A DNA stretch of 64,000 nucleotides from the NCBI RefSeq assembly GCF_002099195.1, contig NZ_NBYX01000021.1, positions 1-64,000 of the forward strand, read 5' to 3'. The position numbers and the translations under genes are program-made. This DNA is from Burkholderia puraquae (lineage in GTDB: Bacteria > Pseudomonadota > Gammaproteobacteria > Burkholderiales > Burkholderiaceae). Below the pieces are notes generated by a model that did not search any database, was not told the origin of the DNA, and saw only the letters and a program-made list of their open reading frames with translations. The number at the start of each line of letters is the position of its first letter. The first letter of the stretch is position 1. Positions 34,637 to 42,440 of the stretch are shown here, in pieces.

Positions 34637-34840
34637 TCACACCAGCGACTTCAGCTTCACGCCCGCATCCGCAACGGCCGCCGGGCTCACGTCGATCCCG
34701 CGCTCGACCGCCAGGCCCGCATCGCGCGCCAGCTCGTCGGCCGGATCGATGCCGATGCCGGCCACGACCGTATCGGCGACCAGTGTGTGGCCGTCGTCGA
34801 GCACGACGGCCAGCGCGCCGCCCGCCGGTCGCTCGTCATC
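34637..34840 (-). pseudogene. Remnant of a ferredoxin reductase (MocF-like)
   Basis: Downstream of the Rieske ferredoxin, the minus strand keeps an open stretch of 68 codons that includes VLDDGHTLVADTVVAGIGI and DELARDAGLAVERGIDV, which is the typical segment of FAD/NAD(P)H-dependent ferredoxin reductases between the NAD domain and the interface domain. The N-terminal FAD-binding domain and the C-terminus are missing; the normal enzyme has about 400 residues. An ATG (34840-34838) still stands at the expected start position but is in another frame, so at least one internal deletion has destroyed the gene. In the rhizopine pathway the third component after MocD and MocE is the reductase MocF. 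Confidence 0.7.
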
Positions 34841-34843
34841 GCG

Positions 34844-35152
34844 TCACACCTCGATCAGGATGCGGCCGTCTTCGATCTTCGCGCGATACGTGCGCAGCTT
34901 CTCGCATGCGGGTGCGGACAGCGGCCGGCCGTCACGCACGTCGAAGCGCCCGTTGTGCTTCGGGCATTCGATCACGTGGTCGATCACGAGCCCGTCCGCG
35001 AGATGCACGTGCTCGTGCGTGCACAGGCCGTCGCTCGCATAGACTTCGCCGTCGATGCGGTAGATCGCGTACGTGTGGCCGGCATGGTCGAAGCGCGCGA
35101 CGTCTTCGTCGTCGATGTCGTCGAGCGCGACGGTGTCGATCCATTGCGTCAT
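34844..35152 (-). CDS. mocE: Rieske [2Fe-2S] ferredoxin (MocE-like)
   Basis: A 102-residue soluble Rieske ferredoxin. Cluster ligands are C44 and H46 (LCTHEH) and C63 and H66 (ECPKHNGRFD), in the C-x-H ... C-x2-H arrangement of bacterial oxygenase ferredoxins. It follows the desaturase-type gene by 36 bp on the same strand and precedes the reductase remnant, the same order as mocD-mocE-mocF in Sinorhizobium meliloti, where the three proteins demethylate the rhizopine 3-O-methyl-scyllo-inosamine. The symbol reflects that similarity; the true substrate here is unknown. Confidence 0.82.
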   Translation of the reverse strand: MTQWIDTVALDDIDDEDVARFDHAGHTYAIYRIDGEVYASDGLCTHEHVHLADGLVIDHVIECPKHNGRFDVRDGRPLSAPACEKLRTYRAKIEDGRILIEV

Positions 35153-35188
35153 GTTGCGTGTCTCCTGGGTCGGAAGGTTCGATATCGG

Positions 35189-36271
35189 TCACGCACGCGC
35201 GGTATCCGGCACGGGCCGCACGACGTAATGGGACGGATCGCGCGTCTGCCGGACCAGCGCCGGCACGATCTCCGCATACGCGGCCAGCGTGCTGCGATAC
35301 GGCGGCGGCATGTCGGCCTTCACGGCCTCGTGCAGCTTCGGCAGCGCGTGGAACGGCACCATCGGGAACATGTGGTGCTCGACGTGATAGTTCATGTTCC
35401 AGTACAGGAAGCGGAACACGGGATTCATCATCACGGTCCGGCAGTTGCGCCGGTGATCGAGCACGTTCTCGGGCATGCCCGCGTGCTGCGTGAGGCCGAA
35501 ATACAGGTACAGCCATGCGCCGTAGAGGCTCGGCAGCCCGATGTAGAGCAGCGGCAGGATCGTGTGCCAGTACAGCGAAGCACCGATCGCGCACGCATAC
35601 ACCGCGAGATGGATGCGCGACTCGCGCACCACCTTCGGCACTTCCGATTCGGGCACGTAGGTGCGCTCCTCGTCGTCGAGCCGGCCGGTGAACGCGATCG
35701 CGATCGTCTTGCGCAGCTCGCCGGCCACATGCTTCAGCGCGACGATGTTCAGCGCGAGCGAGAGCCAGTCGGTCGGCTTCGGCGCGGCGATTTCCGGATC
35801 GCGCCCGACGACCAGCGTATCGGTGTGATGGCGCGCATGGCTCCAGCGCCACGCCGTCGCGCGGCGGAACACCTGGAACGACGCGACCTGGTACAGCACG
35901 TCGTTCATCCAGCGCGTGCGGAACGCGGTGCCGTGCCCGCATTCGTGCCAGCGCGAGTCGGCCGGGCTGCAGTAGAGCGTGCCGTACACGAAGAACGCGG
36001 GGATCGCCCACGCCGAATGCGCGCGCCATGCCAGCCACGCGAGCACGCCGCTGATCGCGATCGCCGCGTACCAGATCAGCGTGTCACGGATCGCGCGGGC
36101 ATCGCCGCGCTGCATCAGCTGCTTCATCAGCGGCCGCGGCACCGGGCACCGGTACCACTCGGCGTTGACGAGCCCGGCCGCGTGCGCGCGCTCGCCGGCG
36201 CCGCCGATCATCCGGTATTCCCGACGGCGCGCCGCCGTGCGGTCGTGCGCCTGGTCGTCGATATGAACCAC
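35189..36271 (-). CDS. mocD: Membrane di-iron hydroxylase of the fatty acid desaturase family (MocD-like)
   Basis: A 360-residue membrane protein with the three histidine boxes of the family: H109ECGH113, H145ARHH149 and H296VEHH300, and about four membrane spans (TLIWYAAIAISGVLAWLAW; AIPAFFVYGTLYC; AVYACAIGASLYW; LPLLYIGLPSLYGAWLYLYF). Pairing with a Rieske ferredoxin and a reductase remnant marks it as a hydroxylase or O-demethylase like MocD rather than a lipid desaturase, which normally has no such partner. It is divergent from a LacI-type regulator; a shared operator candidate lies in between. A fatty acid desaturase role remains the main alternative. Confidence 0.82.
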   Translation of the reverse strand: MVHIDDQAHDRTAARRREYRMIGGAGERAHAAGLVNAEWYRCPVPRPLMKQLMQRGDARAIRDTLIWYAAIAISGVLAWLAWRAHSAWAIPAFFVYGTLYCSPADSRWHECGHGTAFRTRWMNDVLYQVASFQVFRRATAWRWSHARHHTDTLVVGRDPEIAAPKPTDWLSLALNIVALKHVAGELRKTIAIAFTGRLDDEERTYVPESEVPKVVRESRIHLAVYACAIGASLYWHTILPLLYIGLPSLYGAWLYLYFGLTQHAGMPENVLDHRRNCRTVMMNPVFRFLYWNMNYHVEHHMFPMVPFHALPKLHEAVKADMPPPYRSTLAAYAEIVPALVRQTRDPSHYVVRPVPDTARA

Positions 36272-36368
36272 GTGCGTCTCCTGGATTCCTTGTACTTAGG
36301 AAGCGCGGCAAGCGCTTCGCGCATGGAATCAAAATTAGGCCCGCAGCCTCTCCCGCTCAATCGAAACG

Positions 36369-36386
36369 TTGACGAAATTTCGCCAT
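36369..36386. promoter_or_regulatory. Candidate LacI-family operator, copy 1 (mocD / lacI-type intergenic region)
   Basis: TTGACGA-AATT-TCGCCAT, an 18-bp imperfect inverted repeat. Extended by five bases (36364-36384, minus the last two) it matches 18 of 21 positions with the reverse complement of 37588-37608. It lies between the divergent mocD-like and regulator genes, 59 bp before the regulator's ATG. A separate AAGCGCTT palindrome at 36310-36317 may be a second site. Confidence 0.65.
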
Positions 36387-36444
36387 CGCTTTAGCGTTCC
36401 ACGCATCGCCACGTCTCGATGGCGACACCAGGATGGAGACAACC

Positions 36445-37509
36445 ATGGCAGGCGAATCCGGGCCGCGCTGGCGCAAGCGCACCGCGCGCTTCGACGAGAT
36501 CGCAGCGCTCGCCGGGGTCAGCACGACCACCGTCGACCGCGTGCTGAACGAGCGCGGCAGCGTATCGGCGCAGGCGCGCGAACGCGTGGTCGCGGCCGCG
36601 CGGCAGCTCGGCGTGCCGCGCCAGTTGCCGGACACGCGGCATGGGCTGATCCACGTCGACGTGCTGCTGCCGGATACCGACGCGACGTTCTTCCGGCGGC
36701 TGCAGCTGGCGCTGCAGCGCTCGCTGCAGATGCTCGACCGGCGCGTGGTCGTGCACCGGACGATCCTGCCCGCCGCGGACGACGAGCGGGCCGCCGCGCT
36801 GATCGAACGACCTGCCTACCGGCGCGCGGCGCTGATCGTCACGGCGCGCGACACGGCCCGCGTGCGCGACGCGCTGGCCGGCGCGATCGCGCGCGGCGAG
36901 ACCGTCGTCACGATGGTCACCGACATCGGCGGCATCGACCGCGTGCACTTCGCGGGCATCGACAACTACCGGGCCGGCCGCACGGCCGGCTACTACATCG
37001 GCCGCCTGGCGGCGCGCCCCGGCCGCGTACTGCTGCTCGGCGGGCGCATGGGCTACCGCGCGCACGCAGACCGGATGGCCGGCTGCCGCGACCAGCTCGC
37101 CGAAGCGTTCGCCGCCGTCCGCTGCGACGACGAGCCGGTCGAGACGCTCGACCAGGACGACCGCTGCTACCGCGCCGTGACGAAGGCGCTGCAGGCGCAC
37201 GACGACGTGGTCGCGATCTACAACAGCGGCGCCGGCTCGGCCGGCATCGAAGCGGCGCTGCGCAAGGCCGGCGCGGCCGGCCGCGTCGTGTGGATCGGCC
37301 ACGAGATGATCGACCAGCACCGCACCTTCATCGAAGCCGGCGCGATGGATCTCGCGATCGACCAGGATCCGGACGGCCAGGTGATTTCCGCGCTGCAGCA
37401 CGTGCTGCATGCGTGCGGGATCGTCGAACAGCCGCCGCCGGCGGACCCGGTCGAATTCCGCGTGTTCTGTCCGGCAAACGTGAGGACGAGCGCCTACCTG
37501 CCGGCCTGA
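36445..37509 (+). CDS. LacI-family transcriptional regulator of the moc-like cluster
   Basis: A 354-residue regulator. The N-terminal helix-turn-helix (FDEIAALAGVSTTTVDRVLNER) is of LacI type, followed by a hinge and a periplasmic-binding-protein-like sugar domain (HFAGIDNYRAGRTAGYYIGR; VLLLGGRMGYRAHADR; AIYNSGAGSAGIEAAL). The ATG at 36445 is preferred over one at 36433 because GGATGGAGAC lies at the right distance. The ligand domain resembles regulators that bind sugars or inositols. Together with the two matching operators this makes it the likely local repressor of the cluster on both sides. Confidence 0.87.
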   Translation: MAGESGPRWRKRTARFDEIAALAGVSTTTVDRVLNERGSVSAQARERVVAAARQLGVPRQLPDTRHGLIHVDVLLPDTDATFFRRLQLALQRSLQMLDRRVVVHRTILPAADDERAAALIERPAYRRAALIVTARDTARVRDALAGAIARGETVVTMVTDIGGIDRVHFAGIDNYRAGRTAGYYIGRLAARPGRVLLLGGRMGYRAHADRMAGCRDQLAEAFAAVRCDDEPVETLDQDDRCYRAVTKALQAHDDVVAIYNSGAGSAGIEAALRKAGAAGRVVWIGHEMIDQHRTFIEAGAMDLAIDQDPDGQVISALQHVLHACGIVEQPPPADPVEFRVFCPANVRTSAYLPA

Positions 37510-37585
37510 ATCGCGCCGCCTGGTGCGCTGTCTGGTGCACCGCCTGTCGCGCCGCGTGCGCGTTGCAAAAAAATCGACCGCCGCA

Positions 37586-37603
37586 TTGGCGATTTTTCGC
37601 CAA
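37586..37603. promoter_or_regulatory. Candidate LacI-family operator, copy 2 (before the isomerase operon)
   Basis: TTGGCGA-TTTT-TCGCCAA is a perfect 7-bp inverted repeat with a 4-bp spacer, 75 bp before the next gene's ATG. Read on the minus strand, the surrounding 21 bp (37588-37608) match 18 of 21 bases of copy 1. A repeated site in front of both transcription units of one cluster is good evidence for a common regulator. Confidence 0.72.
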
Positions 37604-37677
37604 CGTTTGTCATGCAGCCCGCGCCGCGCATCCGTACATTGGGCAGCCATTCCCATGACAACGGCGGACAGGAGACG

Positions 37678-38712
37678 ATGGCTGACCCGATCCTCATCGG
37701 CGTGAACCTCGACGGCGTGCTCGAACACGACGGCCTGCCGTTGCCCGCGCCCGCCGAACGATTCCGGATGGTCGCCGGCGCCGGGATATTCGACTATGTC
37801 GAAAAGAACCCGGCCCGCGGCGAAGACCTGTCACCGTATTTCGCGCTGGTCGAACGCCATGCGCTACCGATTCGCGTGATCGGCGGTATCTGGTGCGCGG
37901 GCCGTGACGAAGCACACGTCGCCGAGATCGTCGATGCAGGCGCGCGCTTCGGCAGCATGGTGCTCAACTGCCAGCTGTATGCAAATCATGCGGACGGCCA
38001 TCCGCTGTCCGACCGCGAGGTCGCCGATTTCTACCTGCGTGCCTACGAGCGCGGCGAGCCGGCCGGTTGCCTGCCGAGCATGGAAGTGCACGTCGACATG
38101 TGGAGCGAGGATTTCACGCGCATCGCACGCGTCGCGCAGCAGGTCGAGCAGGCCGGCGTGCCGTTCCGGATCACGCTCGATCATTCGCACCTGCTGTTCA
38201 AGATCGGCAATCGCGCCGAACTCGATGCATCGGGCATACGCGAAGCCGACGACGACGGCCGCCGGATGCTCGACCCTGCGTCGCCCGGCGCCGTCTACGC
38301 CGACTGGATCGCGCGCGGCTGGGTCCGGCATGCGCATGCGCGCAGCGTCATGCCGAACAATCCGGACAACGCGTGGATGCGCCGCGCCGACGGCAGACCC
38401 GGGCGCGGCATCCAGTATCCGTTCGTCGCACCGGCACCGGGCGCCTATCACGGCGCATGGCGCGCGGCGGCACTCGACACGTGGCAGGCCGCACTTCGGC
38501 AGTTGCTGCAATCGCAGGCCCATGCACAGCCGGCGCGCGTCGAACAGATCAGCTGCGAGTTCATCCCGTTTCCCGACTACGGCGGCGGCGCGCGCTACTC
38601 GATCTTCGACAACAACGTCGCGTGCGCGCAATGGCTGCGCGACACGTGGCATGCCCTCGCCGCGCCGCCGTCGACCCGGCCGGCCGCCGACATTGCGTGC
38701 ACCGGCACCTGA
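37678..38712 (+). CDS. Xylose-isomerase-like TIM-barrel protein of unknown specificity
   Basis: A 344-residue soluble protein starting MADPILIGVNLDGVLEHDGL, with GGAGACG immediately upstream. It has the alpha/beta-barrel layout of the xylose isomerase/AP-endonuclease-2 superfamily: metal-ligand candidates are the Glu of SMEVHVDMWSED, the Asp/His of ITLDHSHLLFK, a later His (RHAHARS) and the Glu of ISCEFIPFPDYGGG. I do not recognise a characterised enzyme; sugar or polyol isomerase or epimerase is the best guess. It is the first gene of an apparent operon with two inositol-type genes (gaps 39 and 72 bp). Confidence 0.78.
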   Translation: MADPILIGVNLDGVLEHDGLPLPAPAERFRMVAGAGIFDYVEKNPARGEDLSPYFALVERHALPIRVIGGIWCAGRDEAHVAEIVDAGARFGSMVLNCQLYANHADGHPLSDREVADFYLRAYERGEPAGCLPSMEVHVDMWSEDFTRIARVAQQVEQAGVPFRITLDHSHLLFKIGNRAELDASGIREADDDGRRMLDPASPGAVYADWIARGWVRHAHARSVMPNNPDNAWMRRADGRPGRGIQYPFVAPAPGAYHGAWRAAALDTWQAALRQLLQSQAHAQPARVEQISCEFIPFPDYGGGARYSIFDNNVACAQWLRDTWHALAAPPSTRPAADIACTGT

Positions 38713-38751
38713 TTCGAACCCCGCCCCCACTCGAGACCCAAGGACAGAACG

Positions 38752-39579
38752 ATGACGCAAGCCTTTCATTTTTCGCTGAACCGGATGAGCGCGCCGCGCT
38801 TGCCGTTCGACCGTTACGTCGCGCTGTGCAAGCGCCTCGGCGTCGACACGATCGAGATCCGCAACGATCTCGACGGCGTGGAGATCACCGACGGCACACC
38901 GGCTGCCGCCGTGCGCACGACGGCCGAAGCGGGCGGCGTGACGATCCTGACGATCAACGCGCTACAGCGCTTCGAGCAATGGAACGCCGAGCGTGCGGAC
39001 GAGGCGACCGCGCTGGCCGACTACGCGGCGCAATGCGGCGCGCGTGCGCTGGTGCTGTGCCCGACCAACTGCCGTGGCGACACGCGCGGCGCGGACGTGC
39101 GCCACGCGGATCTCGTGAAGGCGCTGAAGGCGCTCAAGCCGATCCTCGAAGCGCGTGGCCTGCTCGGCTTCATCGAACCCCTCGGCTTCGAGGAATGCGC
39201 GCTGCGCCGCAAGTCGGATGCGGTGAAGGGCATCTACGACGCGGCGGGCGAACAGGTGTTCCGGCTCGTGCACGACACGTTTCACCATCACCTGTCCGGG
39301 GAGGACATTTTCTTCCCGAACCTGACGGGCCTCGTGCACATCTCGGGCGTCGACGAAGGCGACCTGCCGGTCGACCGGATGCGCGACGGCCATCGCGTGC
39401 TGGTCGGCGGCGCCGACCGGCTCGGCAATATCCGGCAACTGCGCGAACTGCTCGCGCGCGGCTACCGCGGCGCGTTCTCGTTCGAGCCGTTCGCAAACGA
39501 AATCGCCGAAGCCGACGACATCGAAGACCGGCTGCGGGCGAGCATCGACTACGTGCGCGGCGAACTGTCGGATCAATGA
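38752..39579 (+). CDS. iolI: IolI/MocC-like sugar isomerase (TIM barrel)
   Basis: A 275-residue xylose-isomerase-like barrel of the kind that includes IolI (2-keto-myo-inositol isomerase) and MocC. Metal ligands are recognisable: Glu in LGFIEPLGFEE, Asp/His in RLVHDTFHHHL, His in LVHISGVDEGD and Glu in AFSFEPFANE. The start MTQAFHFSLNRM and the end of the barrel fit the family length of about 270. It is followed 72 bp later by an inositol-dehydrogenase-type gene, supporting an inositol-related substrate; the exact reaction is unproven. Confidence 0.8.
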   Translation: MTQAFHFSLNRMSAPRLPFDRYVALCKRLGVDTIEIRNDLDGVEITDGTPAAAVRTTAEAGGVTILTINALQRFEQWNAERADEATALADYAAQCGARALVLCPTNCRGDTRGADVRHADLVKALKALKPILEARGLLGFIEPLGFEECALRRKSDAVKGIYDAAGEQVFRLVHDTFHHHLSGEDIFFPNLTGLVHISGVDEGDLPVDRMRDGHRVLVGGADRLGNIRQLRELLARGYRGAFSFEPFANEIAEADDIEDRLRASIDYVRGELSDQ

Positions 39580-39651
39580 GCGCCGCCAGCGCTACGCGGC
39601 CGACCCAAGCCGCGTGCCGGCGCAAAAACACGCAATCAACAGGAGAACGGA

Positions 39652-40638
39652 ATGATCGAATTCGCGTTGTTCGGCGCAGGACGGATCGGCAAGATCCACG
39701 CAGCGAATCTCGCGCGCCACCCGGGCGCGAAGCTGAAGTACGTCGTCGACCGGCATGCGCCGTCGGCCGATGCGCTGGCCCACGCGCACGGCGCACAGGT
39801 AGCCGATGTCGAGCGCGCGCTCGGCGATCCGGCCATCCGGGCGGTCGTGATCGCATCGAGCACCGACACGCATGCGGACCTCATCGTCGCGGCCGCGAAC
39901 GCCGGCAAGGCGGTGTTCTGCGAGAAACCCGTCGACCTGACCGTCGAGCGCTCGCGTGCGTGCGCGGACGTCGTCCGGCGCAGCGGCGTGACCTGCATGA
40001 TCGGCTTCCAGCGCCGCTTCGACCCGACGTTCGCCGCGCTGAAGGCGCGCGTCGAGCGCGGCGAGATCGGCGCGCCGGAAATGCTGGTCGTCACGAGCCG
40101 CGACCCGGGCGCGCCGCCCGTCGACTACATCCGCAGCTCGGGCGGCATCTTCAAGGACATGCTGATCCACGATTTCGACGTGTTCCGCTGGATCCTCGGC
40201 GACGAAGCGCAGACGCTGCACGCGACCGGCAGTTGCCTGACCGATCCGGCCGTGCGCGACGCGGGCGACATCGATTCGACCGCCGTGACGATCCGCACGC
40301 GGCGCGGGCTGCTGTGCCAGATCAACACGTCGCGGCGCGCCGCCTACGGCTACGACCAGCGTTTCGAGCTGCTCGGCAGCAACGGGATGCTGCAGGCCGG
40401 CAACGTACGGCCGACCGAGGTGAGCGCGTGGCTCGCGGGCGGCATCGCGACGGACGTGCCGGAGCCGTTCTTCCTCGAGCGCTACCGGCATGCGTACGCG
40501 GCCGAGATCGCGCACTTCGTCGACGCGCTGCGCGACGGCACGCCGGTCCGGACGACGATCGACGACGGGCTCGCTGCGCTCGAACTGGCCGAGGCCGCGA
40601 TGACGTCGTGGAAAACGGGGCGCGTGATGGAGCTGTAA
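39652..40638 (+). CDS. iolG: Inositol 2-dehydrogenase / MocA-type oxidoreductase
   Basis: A 328-residue NAD-dependent enzyme of the GFO/IDH/MocA family. The N-terminal Rossmann motif is FGAGRIGKIHAAN; catalytic Lys92 is in CEKPVDL, and the D169/H173 pair occurs in GGIFKDMLIHDFDVFRW, which is the inositol-dehydrogenase signature. It oxidises myo-inositol or a derivative at C2. It has GGAGAACGG upstream of the ATG and is third in the operon after the two TIM-barrel genes. The rest of the iol pathway (iolE, iolD, iolB) is absent here, so either it works elsewhere in the genome or the substrate differs. Confidence 0.88.
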   Translation: MIEFALFGAGRIGKIHAANLARHPGAKLKYVVDRHAPSADALAHAHGAQVADVERALGDPAIRAVVIASSTDTHADLIVAAANAGKAVFCEKPVDLTVERSRACADVVRRSGVTCMIGFQRRFDPTFAALKARVERGEIGAPEMLVVTSRDPGAPPVDYIRSSGGIFKDMLIHDFDVFRWILGDEAQTLHATGSCLTDPAVRDAGDIDSTAVTIRTRRGLLCQINTSRRAAYGYDQRFELLGSNGMLQAGNVRPTEVSAWLAGGIATDVPEPFFLERYRHAYAAEIAHFVDALRDGTPVRTTIDDGLAALELAEAAMTSWKTGRVMEL

Positions 40639-40829
40639 CGCGGCCGGTGGCAAGCGGCGGCGAACCGCGCAAGCCGGCCGCCGCCGGACGATCGGCGCAC
40701 ACCCGGACGAGCCGCGGCAAGCGTCCGGCCGCATCGGGAAAATTTGCCGAAGCGTCGCGCGGCATGCGCGTGAAAGCACGTATGATGGCGAATTGATCTG
40801 CGTCGCCGACATCCCGCTTTTTCACCACC

Positions 40830-41516
40830 ATGCTCGATCACCTCATCTGCGACTGCGACGGCGTGCTCGTCGACAGCGAAATCATCGCCGACCGCGTACT
40901 GCTCGACACGCTGTCCGCCACGTTCCCGAATCTCGATTTCGAAGCGGCCGCGAAGTCGGCGTTCGGCCAGCAGACGTCGCGCTTCCTCGCGGGGATCGAA
41001 TCCCGCTTCGGGGTCGAGATGCCCGCCAACTTCATCGAGACCATCGAGCACAACATCGAGAGCGCGCTGGCGCAGTCGCTCGCGCCGATCTCCGGCGTGC
41101 GCGACGCGCTGCTGAAGGTGAGCCTGCCGGCGGCCGTCGTGTCGAACAGCCGGCTCGCACGCGTGCGCAGCTCGCTGAAGCGCGCCTCGCTCACCGAGAT
41201 CTTCGGCGATCGCGTGTTCAGCTCCGAGCAGGTGGCACGGCCGAAGCCCTACCCCGACGTCTACCTGCATGCGGCGCACACGCTCGGCGTCGCGCCGGAG
41301 CGCTGCGTCGTCGTCGAGGACAGCGTGTCGGGGCTGAATGCCGCGCGTGCGGCCGGCATGAAGACGATCGCGTTCGTCGGCGCGAGCCACATCCCCGACA
41401 ACTATGCGGACGCGCTGCGCGCGATGGGCATCACGCGGATCATGCGCAAGATGGACGAACTGCCGACGTTCGTCGAAGCCGGCATGCGCGGCGAATTCGG
41501 GAACGTACAGTCCTGA
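40830..41516 (+). CDS. HAD-superfamily phosphatase (subfamily IA)
   Basis: A 228-residue haloacid-dehalogenase-type hydrolase. Motif I is LICDCDGVLVDSE, motif II VVSNSR, motif III Lys in RPKPYPDVYL, and motif IV VVEDSVSGLNAA, as in beta-phosphoglucomutase/YieH-type phosphatases of small sugar or polyol phosphates. Substrate unknown. It starts 191 bp after iolG on the same strand and may or may not be part of that transcript. A 20-bp palindrome (41524-41543) follows the stop but lacks a T-tract. Confidence 0.85.
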   Translation: MLDHLICDCDGVLVDSEIIADRVLLDTLSATFPNLDFEAAAKSAFGQQTSRFLAGIESRFGVEMPANFIETIEHNIESALAQSLAPISGVRDALLKVSLPAAVVSNSRLARVRSSLKRASLTEIFGDRVFSSEQVARPKPYPDVYLHAAHTLGVAPERCVVVEDSVSGLNAARAAGMKTIAFVGASHIPDNYADALRAMGITRIMRKMDELPTFVEAGMRGEFGNVQS

Positions 41517-41607
41517 CGATCATGCCGGCCCGATCGGGCCGGCCCGGCGTGCACCGGTTCCCGCACGCCGTGCCACGGGCGCACGAACGCGCCCGCCTTC
41601 CCTTCAC

Positions 41608-42318
41608 TCAGGCCGGTTCGCAGCAGCGCTCGCGCGCGGCGGCCAGCGCCTCGCGGAACTCGACGAGTTCCGCGATCGTCAGCATCGGCAGCCCGTGCTG
41701 CTGCGCGAAACGCTCGACATCGTCACCACGCGTCATCGTGCCGTCCGGATTCATCAGCTCGCACAGCACGCCGGCCGGCTTCAGGCCCGCGAGGATCGAC
41801 AGGTCGACCGTGCCTTCGGTGTGACCGCGGCGTGCCAGCACGCCGCCCGGTTGCGCACGCAACGGAAACACGTGGCCGGGGCGCACGATGTCGTGCGGCT
41901 TCGCTCCTTCTGCGATCGCCGCGCGGATCGTCGTCACGCGATCGGCCGCCGATACGCCCGTATGCACGCCTTCGCGTGCCTCGATCGAGACGGTGAATGC
42001 GGTGCCGTTGCGGCTTTCGTTGGTCTGCACCATCGGCGGCAGTTCGAGCGCGCGCACCGTGTCGTCGGTCAGGCACAGGCACACGATGCCGCTGCACTCG
42101 CGGATCAGCAGTGCCATCGTCTCGGGCGTGATGCGCTCGGCGGCAACGATCAGGTCGGCTTCGTTCTCGCGGTCGTGGTCGTCCTGCAGCACGACCGCAC
42201 GGCCTGCGCGCATCGCATCGAGCGCGGCGGCGATGCGCGGCGGCACCGGTTCGGAATCCAGCAACGGGAGATCGGCAAAGGCGTCGGCGGGTGCCGACGA
42301 AACGGACATCAAGGACAT
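41608..42318 (-). CDS. ribB: 3,4-dihydroxy-2-butanone-4-phosphate synthase
   Basis: A 236-residue stand-alone RibB, the riboflavin-pathway enzyme that converts ribulose 5-phosphate to the four-carbon precursor and formate. The active-site loop DDHDRENEADLI, the metal-binding GHTEGTVDL and the RPGHVFPLRA motif are intact, and no GTP cyclohydrolase II domain is fused. I start at MSLMSVSSAPADAF; a Met three codons later is also possible. GCGAGGAGCG lies upstream. An FMN riboswitch precedes the gene, so it should be repressed when FMN is plentiful. Confidence 0.95.
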   Translation of the reverse strand: MSLMSVSSAPADAFADLPLLDSEPVPPRIAAALDAMRAGRAVVLQDDHDRENEADLIVAAERITPETMALLIRECSGIVCLCLTDDTVRALELPPMVQTNESRNGTAFTVSIEAREGVHTGVSAADRVTTIRAAIAEGAKPHDIVRPGHVFPLRAQPGGVLARRGHTEGTVDLSILAGLKPAGVLCELMNPDGTMTRGDDVERFAQQHGLPMLTIAELVEFREALAAARERCCEPA

Positions 42319-42349
42319 GTGAAACGCTCCTCGCAAAGACGATTTGGGC

Positions 42350-42420
42350 GAAAAACGTTTCAGGGCATTGCAAACAGACAGAACGACGACCCGCTTCGCA
42401 CGCATGGCGAAGCAGCCCTG
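42350..42420 (-). promoter_or_regulatory. Possible terminator-type expression platform of the FMN riboswitch
   Basis: On the minus strand CAGGGC (42420-42415) can pair with GCCCTG (42366-42361), enclosing a GCTTCGC/GCGAAGC hairpin, and is followed by AAACGTTTTTCG. This looks like an intrinsic-terminator-style switch between the aptamer and ribB, though the T-tract is short. Confidence 0.5.
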
Positions 42421-42440
42421 GCGGACATGACTATCTGCAC

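Noticed and set aside
36310..36317. AAGCGCTT as a catabolite-type LacI operator
   Set aside because: Too short and no second copy at the other promoter; the 18-bp inverted repeat explains both sites better.
41524..41543. Perfect palindrome GCCGGCCCGATCGGGCCGGC after the HAD gene, as a terminator
   Set aside because: No T-tract follows; such palindromes arise often at this GC content.
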